Below, in pieces: positions 54,782 through 64,000 of a stretch of 64,000 nucleotides of DNA (within the stretch, counting starts at the first letter, position 1; every line of letters starts with the position of its first letter). The stretch comes from Phytophthora sp. 'mugwort'. Lineage: Eukaryota > Oomycota > Peronosporomycetes > Peronosporales > Peronosporaceae. Under the pieces are notes generated by a model. It saw only the letters and a program-made list of their open reading frames with translations, was not told the DNA's origin and ran no database searches. The stretch is from positions 5,580,001 through 5,644,000 of the forward strand of contig JAUCEF010000007.1 of NCBI GenBank assembly GCA_033558025.1, given 5' to 3'. The position numbers and the translations under genes were made by a program.

Positions 54782-57700
54782 ATGAGCCCAAGCCCCGCCT
54801 TCTCTGAAGACCCCGACTACGCCTTCGCCATGGACGCCACGCCGCCTTCTGCCTTCCGCATCAACAAGTTCGACGGAGCTAACTTCCACACGTGGAAGTT
54901 CAAGATGCAGATGGTGCTCGAGGAGCGCGAACTGTGGGAAGTGACGAGTGGGGAAGTGAAGCTGGAGCACTGCCAGACTGCGGCGGATCAAGCGCTCTTT
55001 CGGAAGAAGTCGCGTAAGGCGCTGGCGATCATCTGTCTCGCGATGGAGGATTCGCAGCTGCCGCTGGTTCGCTCGGCGAGTGGCGCGCATGATGCATGGT
55101 CAAGACTGGAAGGACACTTCGAGAAGAAGAGTTTGGCCAACAAGCTCTTTCTTCGTCGGCGTTTCTTCACGACGATGATGGACGAAGGTGATGATGTGCT
55201 GGAGCACATCAACAAGATCAAGACGCTGGCGGAGCAGCTCGACGCAGTGGGCGCTCCGGTCAGCGAGGACGACTTGGTGATCACGCTTTTGGGAAGTCTG
55301 AGCGAGTCGTACCAGTTCCTGATCACGGCGTTGGAGTCGAGAGCCGACTCACTGTCGTGGGAACTCGTGACGTCTCGGCTGCTGCATGAGGACATGAAAC
55401 GCAAGGAACAAGGTGGCGGTACGGACGGCACCGTGCACGGTCAAGGTCAAGCGTTCATGACAAGCGACAACAAGCGCAAGGGTCGGCAGGCGCAGAAGAC
55501 TAGTGCCTGTCACTACTGTGGCGAGCACGGACATTGGATCGCCAAGTGTCCGGTGCGAATCCGCGAGAACGCGGAGCGGCAGAGGCCGCAACGAGCGAAT
55601 ATCGCGCAGAGTGAAGACGACTCTGGCGACTTTCTCTTCTCGGTTGGTGGTAACACGGGTGCCTCCAAGTCGAATGGAGTGTGGCTGGTCGACTCGGGTG
55701 CGACGCAGCACATGACGTACTCGAAGGAGTACATGAAGAACTACAAGAAGATCTCTCCGGTGGATGTGCATCTCGCGGACGACGGTGTGGTTCAGGCTGT
55801 GGGGTCCGGCGACATTGTGATGTCGATGAAGACCCCGCGCGGCATGAAGAAGGGTGTACTCACGAACGTGTGACACATTCCGAAGCTGTCGCGCAACCTG
55901 TTTTCGGTTGGTCGGTTCACTAAGGACGTCGGGCCAGTTATCTTCGAGAGCGACGGGTGCTTCGCTGAAACGAAGAGTCTCAAGTGGAAGCTCGGCGCTC
56001 GTGAGGGCAAAGGGCTGTTCAAGCTGTGCATGACTCCGATGATGCCTGACGAGGCCAATGCGGCAAGTTCGAAGGATCGCCAAGGGGACACCACGTCGTA
56101 CCTCTGGCACCTTCGACTTGGTCACATCGGCCATGGCGGTCTAGACGCCATCGTCAAGAAGGGCTACGGTGTTGGTATCGACATGGCGTCGGTGAAGCAG
56201 TGGGAGCTGTGCGACGGATGCTCACTCGGCAAACAAACGCGAGTAAGCTACATGAAGTCGTCGCCGAACCGTGCGAAGCAAGTGCTGGAGGTGGTTCACA
56301 GCGATGTGTGCGGCCCCATGCAGACACCAACGGTTGGTGGCAAGCGCTACTTCGTCACGTTCATTGACGACAAGTCGCACTTCTGTGTGGTGTACTTGCT
56401 CCGGAACAAGTCCGAGGTGGCTGCCAAATTCGCTAAGTTTGTGGCGTTTGCTGAAACTCAGACCGGCAAGCGCGTGAAAACACTCCGGAGCGACAACGGC
56501 GGCGAGTACACCTCGGGTGAGATGGCCAAGTTCTGTGCGGACCGTGGTATCATGCAGAAGTTCACGCCGCCATACACGCCTCAGCTGAACGGAGTCGCCG
56601 AGCGCATGAACCGGACGTTGGTGGAGTGTGCGCGCTGCATGCTGGAACATGCTGGATTGCCCAAGACGTATTGGGGTGAAGCTGTCGTAACAGCTACGTT
56701 CCTCCGTAATCGGTGTCCGACGCGTGCCATCAACCACGACAAGTCGCCGCACCAGGTTTGGACAGGCAAGAAACCGCTGCTAGCGAACCTCAAGGTGTTC
56801 GGTTGCCACGCGTACGTGCACGTGCCGAAGGAGAAGCGCACCAAGTTTGACGCTCGGTCGGTGCGCTGTCGGTTCCTGGGATACTCGGAGCATGAGAAAG
56901 CGTATCGCTTCGAAGAGATCAAGAGCGGTCGCGTGCTGGTGAGCCGCGACGCGCAGTTTATGGAAGACGTCTTCGACAGTGGGAGACGTGACTGCCATCA
57001 GAGAGAGGTGGTGGTCATTCAAGATGAAGAGACGACGGATCAAGATTCGTTGCAGTCGGGTGAAGACGACAAAGAAGAAGAAGACGAAGAAGCAGCGCGG
57101 GACGAGGGTTTTGAACCAGGCAGCAAGCGACACCCGCGGACGCAGTCGCTGGAAGAAGCTGTGGAAGTTCCAAGTGCCAAGCGGCAGAGTCGACACCTGA
57201 CTCTGGACGAGATGTCGGCCGCGGCTCAAGAAAGTCAAGACTTCGAGGCTGCTTATGTCGTGGATTCAGTGGGAGAAATGCCGGCCACATTCAAGTCGGC
57301 GATGGAATCCAAGGACGCAACCAAGTGGAAGGAAGCTTGTGACTCGGAACACGAGTCGCTTTGCAAGAACGAGACGTGGGACGTGGCGCCGTTGCCTAAG
57401 GGACGCAAGGCGATCGGCTGCCGATGGGTGTTTCGAGTGAAGGAGAACCAAGCCGGAGAGATCGAGCGGTTCAAGGCGCGCCTGGTGGCCAAGGGGTTCT
57501 CGCAGAAGTACGACATCGACTATGAGGAGACATTCGCACCAGTGGCCAAGTTCACGTCGATCCGGGTGGTGTTGAGCATGGCTGCCAAGTACGGTCTAAA
57601 GCTGCATCAGATGGATGTCAAGACGGGTTTCCTGAATGGCGTGCTGGACGAGGAAACCTACATGCAACAGCCCGACGGATACGTTGACGAAGACCACCCG

Positions 57701-58906
57701 GAGTACGTATGCAAGCTCAAGCGGTCATTGTACGGATTGAAACAGTCGCCACGCATGTGGAACCAGACCATCGACGACTTCATGCTATAGATCGAGTTCA
57801 CCAAGTGTAAGACCGACCACTGCGTGTACATCAAGAGGGACGGCGACATCATGGTACTGGTGGTGCTCTACGTTGACGACCTCATCATTGCAAGCAACGA
57901 CGATGACTTGCTGGAATCGACCAAGCGGTCACTCAGCGATCGGTTCGAGATGACGGACCTTGGCGACCTCAGCTACTTTCTCGGTATGGAAATCAAGCAA
58001 GATCGAGAAGTCGGCGTTGTAACGATTCGGCAGACAAAATTCGCGCAAAGTATCCTGAACAAGTTTGGCATGGAAGATTGCAAGCCCGTGAAAACGCCAC
58101 AAGATCCGGGACTCAAGCTAACCAAGAACATGTGCGAAGGAGACTGCAAGCACGAAGACACCATGAAGAACGTGCCGTACCGGAATGCTGTAGGCTGCCT
58201 CATGTACTTAATGGTGGGCACACGTCCGGACCTGGCGACAGCAGTGGGCTCACTAAGTCAATTCGCGTCGGATCCATGTCCCACACACTGGCAGGCACTC
58301 AAGCGAGTATTTCGGTATATTCGAGGCACGACGACGCATGGCATCGAGTTCAGCGCGAAGAACAAGGAAGGTATTCGCGGCTACTCAGATGCGGACTGGG
58401 CGGGCGATATCGAGTCACGTCGCAGTACAAGTGGCTACGCATTCATGATGAACGGGGGATGCGTGAGCTGGCGCAGCAAGAAGCAGAGGACAGTAGCGCT
58501 ATCGTCGACAGAGGCCGAGTATATGGCACTCTCGGAAGCTACGCAAGAGGCGTTGTGGCTCAAGGCGTTCCTGCATGAAATCGGTGAGATCAAGAACGAC
58601 GACGCAGTGCTGATCTACGAGGACAACCAAGGCTCCATCGCGTTGGCCAAGAACCCGGACTTCCACAAGCGCACCAAGCACATCGACATTCGCTACCACT
58701 TCGTGCGCGAAAAGGTGGAAGACGGTCAAGTGGTGCTGCAGTACGTCTCGACAACCGACATGCTGGCCGACATCATGACGAAGGCGATCACTGCTGTGCA
58801 GTTTGAAGTTCTTCGGAAAAAGCTCGGGATCCAAGGTACAACAGCTGTCGAGTCGAGTGGGAGTGTTGTCAAGGAGACGTCTCGACCAGCTGCTGTATAC
58901 CGGTAG
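54782..58906 (+). pseudogene. Family A (A2) gag-pol with two in-frame stops
   Basis: ATG 54782 within the PBS. Gag DATPPSAFRINKF, knuckle CHYCGEHGHWIAKC (about 55509-55550), protease DSGATQHM near 55690, then TGA 55871-55873 (TGG in other copies; same codon as 18183). Integrase HHCC and DDE residues, acidic linker and RT motif A DVKTGFLNG follow to TAG 57788-57790 (AAG to TAG after DDFML, shared with 53348 and 46311). The frame is then open through YVDD (near 57870) and RNase H to TAG 58904-58906 in the LTR. No frameshifts were seen, so two base changes separate it from an open frame. Confidence 0.92.
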
Positions 58907-59175
58907 GATACCGGTATGACCTTCACTCAGTGGCACCGCAATCACTCCGGCGATTACGGGACGATGATTACGATGCACGTGGGTACAAGATTGTGGGTAC
59001 AAGATGGGCTCTACGTGGCACTTCCTGATTGGCTGAAGCAACTCAGTATCCAGTAGAGAATCCAGTAGAGTGTACCCAGTAGGTAGAACTGTAGGCTTAG
59101 AGGTAGCAAGGAGTTTGCGAACTAAGGACCTAAATCAATCACTTTGCATTTTGCCATCAAGCGACCAAGCCTTTT
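58864..59175 (+). repeat. Family A LTR, short type (312 bp), shared
   Basis: It has GAGACGTCTCGACC at the start, as in the long type, but the short U3 (CACTCCGGCGATTACGGG), so the LTR itself is recombinant between types. PBS GGTTATGAGCCC at 59176. Confidence 0.92.
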
Positions 59176-59179
59176 GGTT

Positions 59180-59992
59180 ATGAGCCCAAGCCCCGCCTTC
59201 TCTGAAGACCCCGACTACGCCTTCGCCATGGACGCCACGCAGACCTCCACCTCTCGCATCAACAAGTTCGCCGGAACCAACTTCCACACGTGGAAGTTCA
59301 AGATGCAGATGGTGCTCGAGGAGCGCGAACTGTGGGAAGTGACGAGTGGGGAAGTGAAGCTGGAGCACTGCCAGACTGCGGCGGATCAAGCGCTCTTTCG
59401 GAAGAAGTCGCGCAAGGCGCTGGCGATGATCTGTCTCGCGATGGAGGATTCGCAGCTGCCGCTGGTTCGCTCGGCGAGTGGCGCGCGTGATGCATGGTCA
59501 AGACTGGAGGGACACTTCGAGAAGAAGAGTTTGGCCAACAAGCTCTTTCTTCGTCGACGTTTCTTCACGCTCATGATGGAGGAAGGTGATGATGTGCTTC
59601 AACACATCAACAAGCTCAAGACTCTGGCGGAACAGCTCGACGCGGTCGGCGCTCCGGTCAGCGAGGACGACTTGGTGATCACGCTTCTCGGGAGCCTGAG
59701 CGAGTCGTATCAGTTCCTGATCACGGCGTTGGAGTCAAGATCCGACACGCTGATGTGGGAGCTGGTGACGTCTCGGCTGCTACATGAAGACATGAAGCGC
59801 AAGGAGCAGGGTGGCGATGGAGATGGCGCCGCGCCTGGCCAGGCGTTCATGATGAGGGACAACAAGCATAAGGGCCGACCGTCGAAGAAGAATGGTGCGT
59901 GCCACAACTGCGGCAAGCATGGACATTGGATCGCGGAGTGTCCCTCGCGGATCCATGACAACACGGAACGGCAGCGCTCGCAGCGTGCCAAC
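59180..59992 (+). pseudogene. Family A gag, plus, truncated after the zinc knuckle
   Basis: ATG 59180, DATQTSTSRINKFAGTNF. Open for 271 codons through knuckle CHNCGKHGHWIAEC to RQRSQRAN, where a reversed A LTR begins. The N-part is A2-like and the C-part A3-like (DGAAPGQAFMM), with TLMMEEGDDVLQHINKLK as in 29274-33405. It is a mosaic Gag. Confidence 0.9.
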
Positions 59993-60347
59993 AAAAGGCT
60001 TGGTCGCTTGATGGCAAAATGCAAAGTGATTGATTTAGGTCCTTAGTTCGCAAACTCCTTGCTACCTCTAAGCCTACAGTTCTACCTACTGGGTACACTC
60101 TACTGGATTCTCTACTGGATACTGAGTTGCTTCAGCCAATCAGGAAGTGCCACGTAGAGCCCATCATGTACCCACAATCTTGTACCCACCCATGGTGTAA
60201 TCGTCCATGGCGTAAACACCGTCCCATAAACACCGTGACGTAATCTTCGTCTCGTAATCACAGAAATGATTGCGGTGCCACTGAGTGAAGGTCATACCGG
60301 TATCCTACCGGTATACAGCAGCTGGTCGAGACGTCTCCTTGACAACA
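59993..60347 (-). repeat. Family A LTR, long type (355 bp), minus, 3' LTR
   Basis: AAAAGGCTTGG follows GTGCCAAC of plus-strand A gag and ends GACAACA before minus-strand A internal sequence. It marks an A copy inserted in reverse into an A gag. Confidence 0.92.
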
Positions 60348-63300
60348 CTCCCACTCGACTCGACATCTGTTGTACCTTGGATCCCGAGCTTTTTCCGAAG
60401 AACTTCAACTGCACAGCAGTGATCGCCTTCGTCATGATGTCGGCCAGCATGTCGGTTGTCGAGACGTACTGCAGCACCACTTGACCGTCTTCCACCTTTT
60501 CGCGCACGAAGTGGTAGCGAATGTCGATGTGCTTGGTGCGCTTGTGGAACTCCGGGTTCTTGGCCAACGCGATGGAGCCTTGGTTGTCCTCGTAGATCAG
60601 CACTGCGTCGTCGTTCTTGATCTCACCGATTTCATGCAGGAACGCCTTGAGCCACAACGCCTCTTGCGTAGCTTCCGAGAGCGCCATATACTCGGCCTCT
60701 GTCGACGATAGCGCTACTGTCCTCTGCTTCTTGCTGCGCCAGCTCACGCATCCCCCGTTCATCATGAATGCGTAGCCACTTGTACTGCGACGTGACTCGA
60801 TATCGCCCGCCCAGTCCGCATCTGAGTAGCCGCGAATACCTTCCTTGTTCTTCGCGCTGAACTCGATGCCATGCGTCGTCGTGCCTCGAATATACCGAAA
60901 TACTCGCTTGAGTGCCTGCCAGTGTGTGGGACATGGATCCGACGCGAATTGACTTAGTGAGCCCACTGCTGTCGCCAGGTCCGGACGTGTGCCCACCATT
61001 AAGTACATGAGGCAGCCTACAGCATTCCGGTACGGCACGTTTTTCATGGTGTCTTCGTGCTTGCAGTCTCCTTCGCACATGTTCTTGGTTAGCTTGAGTC
61101 CCGGATCTTGTGGCGTTTTCACGGGCTTGCAATCTTCCATGCCAAACTTGTTCAGGATACTTTGCGCGAATTTTGTCTGCCGAATCGTTACAACGCCGAC
61201 TTCTCGATCTTGCTTGATTTCCATACCGAGAAAGTAGCTGAGGTCGCCAAGGTCCGTCATCTCGAACCGATCGCTGAGTGACCGCTTGGTCGATTCCAGC
61301 AAGTTATCGTCGTTGCTTGCAATAATGAGGTCGTCAACGTAGAGCACCACCAGTACCATGATGTCGCCGTCCCTCTTGATGTACACGCAGTGGTCGGTCT
61401 TACACTTGGTGAACTCGATCTTTAGCATGAAGTCGTCGATGGTCTGGTTCCACATGCGTGGCGACTGTTTCAATCCGTACAATGACCGCTTGAGCTTGCA
61501 TACGTACTCCGGGTGGTCTTCGTCAACGTATCCGTCGGGCTGTTGCATGTAGATTTCCTCGTCCAGCACGCCATTCAGGAAACCCGTCTTGACATCCATC
61601 TGATGCAGCTTGAGACCGTACTTGGCAGCCATGCTCAACACCACCCGGATCGACGTGAACTTGGCCACTGTGCGAATGTCTCCTCATAGTCGATGTCGTA
61701 CTTCTGCGAGAACCTCTTGGCCACCAGGCGCGCCTTGAACTGCTCGATCTCGCCGGCTTGGTTCTCCTTCACTCGAAACACCCATCGGCAGCCGATCGCC
61801 TTGCGTCCCTTAGGCAACGGCACCACGTCCCACGTCTCGTTCTTGCAAAGCGACTCGTGTTCCGAGTCACAAGCTTCCTTCCACTTGGTTGCGTCCTTGG
61901 ATTCCATCGCCGACTTGAATGTGGCCGGCATTTCTCCCACTGAATCCACGACATAAGCAGCCTCGAAGTCTTGACTTTCTTGAGCCGCGGCCGACATCTC
62001 GTCCAGAGTCAGGTGTCGACTCTGCCGCTTGGCACTTGGAACTTCCACAGCTTCTTCCAGCGACTGCGTCCGCGGGTGTCGCTTGCTGCCTGGTTCAAAA
62101 CCTTCGTCCTGCGCTGCTTCTTCGTCTTCTTCTTCTTTGTCGTCTTCACCCGACTGCAACGAATCTTGATCCGTCGTCTCTTCATCTTGAATGACCACCA
62201 CCTCTCTCTGATGGTAGTCACGTCTCCCACTGTCGAAGACGTCTTCCATAAACTGCGCGTCGCGGCTCACCAGCACGCGACCGCTCTTGATCTCTTCGAA
62301 GCGATACGCTTTCTCGTGCTCCGAGTATCCCAGGAACCGACAGCGCACCGACCGAGCGTCAAACTTGGTGCGCTTCTCCTTCGGCACGTGCACGTACGCG
62401 TGGCAACCGAACACCTTGAGGTTCGCTAGCAGCGGTTTCTTGCCTGTCCAAACCTGGTGCGGCGACTTGTCGTGGTTGATGGCACGCGTCGGACACCGAT
62501 TACGGAGGAACGTAGCTGTTACGACAGCTTCACCCCAATACGTCTTGGGCAATCCAGCATGTTCCAGCATGCAGCGCGCACACTCCACCAACGTCCGGTT
62601 CATGCGCTCGGCGACTCCGTTCAGCTGAGGCGTGTATGGCGGCGTGAACTTCTGCATGATACCACGGTCCGCACAGAACTTGGCCATCTCACCCGAGGTG
62701 TACTCGCCGCCGTTGTCGCTCCGGAGTGTTTTCACGCGCTTGCCGGTCTGAGTTTCAGCAAACGCCACAAACTTAGCGAATTTGGCAGCCACCTCGGACT
62801 TGTTCCGGAGCAAGTACACCACACAGAAGTGCGACTTGTCGTCAATGAACGTGACGAAGTAGCGCTTGCCACCAACCGTTGGTGTCTGCATGGGGCCGCA
62901 CACATCGCTGTGAACCACCTCCAGCACTTGCTTCGCACGGTTCGGCGACGACTTCATGTAGCTCACTCGCGTTTGTTTGCCGAGTGAGCATCCGTCGCAC
63001 AGCTCCCACTGCTTCACCGACGCCATGTCGATACCAACACCGTAGCCCTTCTTGACGATGGCGTCTAGACCGCCATGGCCGATGTGACCAAGTCGAAGGT
63101 GCCAGAGGTACGACGTGGTGTCCCCTTGGCGATCCTTCGAACTTGCCGCATTGGCCTCGTCAGGCATCATCGGAGTCATGCACAGCTTGAACAGTCCTTT
63201 GCCCTCACGAGCGCCGAGCTTCCACTTGAGACTCTTCGTTTCAGCGAAGCACCCGTCGCTCTCGAAGATAACTGGCCCGACGTCCTTGGTGAACCGACCA

Positions 63301-64000
63301 ACCGAAAACAGGTTGCGCGACAGCTTCGGAATGTGCCACACGTTCGTGAGTACACCCTTCTTCATGCCGCACGGGGTCTTCATCGACATCACAATGTCGC
63401 CGGTCCCCACAGCCTGAACCACACCGTCGTCCGCGAGATGCACGTCCACCGGAGAGATCTTCTTGTAGTTCTTCATGTACTCCTTCGAGTACGTCATGTG
63501 CTGCGTCGCACCCGAGTCGACCAGCCACACTCCATTCGACTTGGAGGCACCCGTGTTACCACCAACCGAGAAGAGGAAGTCGCCAGAGTCGTCTTCACTC
63601 TGCGCGATATTCGCTCGTTGCGGCCTCTGCCGCTCCGCGTTCTCGCGGATTCGCACCGGACACTTGGCGATCCAATGTCCGTGCTCGCCACAGTAGTGAC
63701 AGGCACTAGTCTTCTGCGCCTGCCGACCCTTGCGCTTGTTGTCGCTTGTCATGAACGCTTGACCTTGACCGTGCACGGTGCCGTCCGTACCGCCACCTTG
63801 TTCCTTGCGTTTCATGTCCTCATGCAGCAGCCGAGACGTCACGAGTTCCCACGACAATGAGTCGGCTCTCGACTCCAACGCCGTGATCAGGAACTGGTAC
63901 GACTCGCTCAGACTTCCCAAAAGCGTGATCACCAAGTCGTCTTCGCTGACCGGAGCGCCCACTGCGTCGAGCTGCTCCGCCAGCGTCTTGATCTTGTTGA
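60292..64000 (-). pseudogene. Family A (A2) gag-pol, minus, runs off the window, two 1-bp losses
   Basis: Reads from the right edge (Gag core, VGAPVSEDDLVITLLGS) through knuckle, protease DSGATQHM (near 63515), integrase, linker and RT start to about 61670, where one base is lost (CCACTGTGCG for CCACTGGTGCG). The next frame covers RT DVKTGFLNG, YVDD (near 61340) and RNase H to about 60408, where another base is lost (TTCAACTGC for TTCAAACTGC); it ends at a shifted stop at 60292. The Gag start and 5' LTR lie beyond 64000. Confidence 0.9.

Larger units (their letters stand above)
43800..55862. repeat. Large inverted repeat, arms 43800-47361 and 52306-55862
   Basis: The left arm is the reverse complement of the right arm over about 3.56 kb, with a 4.94-kb spacer. 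Paired coordinates sum to about 99,661 (LTR 44884-45238 pairs with 54423-54777). The pairing is set by shared private defects: TAG after FML (46311-46313 and 53348-53350) and CTAGGAGGACAATAAGG (about 45475 and 54176). The spacer holds other A2 sequence of the same family, so the whole block can also pair in other registers. Confidence 0.8.
54423..59175 (+). mobile_element. Family A (A2) complete-length copy, plus
   Basis: 4,753 bp. The left LTR is the long type (355 bp) and the right LTR the short type (312 bp), again a hybrid. The left flank is A2 pol and the right flank another PBS and gag, so it is the middle of an LTR-sharing tandem. Confidence 0.9.

Noticed and set aside
1..64000. Hundreds of additional 60-200-codon open frames on both strands
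   Set aside because: They lie in other frames of the copia polyproteins, recur with each copy, are Arg/Ser/His-rich and match no domain; GC-rich coding sequence produces them.

Overview
The window contains LTR retrotransposons of the Ty1/copia superfamily and nothing else that I can recognise: no host gene, tRNA, rRNA, CRISPR or bacterial feature. Two copia families are present. Family A has LTRs of about 312 or 355 bp, a Gag-Pol of about 1,376 codons and a complete element of about 4.75 kb. Family B has LTRs of about 344-352 bp, a Gag-Pol of about 1,345 codons and an element of about 4.6-4.7 kb. Both encode, in order, Gag with one CCHC knuckle, an aspartic protease (DSGA), an HHCC/DDE integrase, a YVDD reverse transcriptase and an RNase H, which is the copia order. 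GC-rich codon usage, intron-free polyproteins and an oomycete-style Inr + FPR core promoter in the LTRs point to an oomycete such as Phytophthora or a downy mildew. That is an inference from sequence alone.

Layout. (1) 1-15051: a head-to-tail array of a 5,017-bp unit. Each unit holds A RT/RNase H, an A LTR, a B RNase H tail, a B LTR (+), a B gag stub (-), a B LTR (-) and A knuckle-to-integrase. The last unit runs into a different A subtype at about 15.0-15.1 kb. (2) 16735-21493: an LTR-bounded A copy of another subtype with one in-frame TGA. (3) 21494-26474: part of a B copy (+), an A gag (-) and another B piece (+). (4) 26475-33674: three A 5' ends stacked in 2.8 kb, the last continuing into a decayed full-length A. 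(5) 33675-42502: a B gag (-), a B copy (+) and the only B copy with both LTRs (-), whose RT has an internal deletion. (6) 42503-64000: A copies of one subtype in both orientations, with two LTR-free inversion joints (43799/43800 and 52304/52306), inverted repeats, LTR-sharing tandems and a final minus-strand copy that leaves the window.

Subtype names used below. A1 is the RT/RNase H type of the tandem array. A2 is the type at 15.1-16.7 kb and 42.5-64 kb. A3 is the type at 17.1-21.2 kb and 26.8-33.4 kb. B1 and B2 are two LTR types of family B (about 344 and 350 bp).

Working logic. LTRs supply promoter and ends. A primer-binding site directly after each 5' LTR matches the anticodon arm of initiator tRNA-Met and contains the Gag start codon. 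Gag-Pol ends about 43 nt inside the 3' LTR in family A and just before the polypurine tract in family B. Almost every boundary falls exactly on an LTR end, yet the two flanks of a copy almost never match. The region has therefore been reshuffled by recombination after insertion, or misjoined in assembly. Inactivating mutations shared between copies favour DNA-level duplication over fresh transposition.
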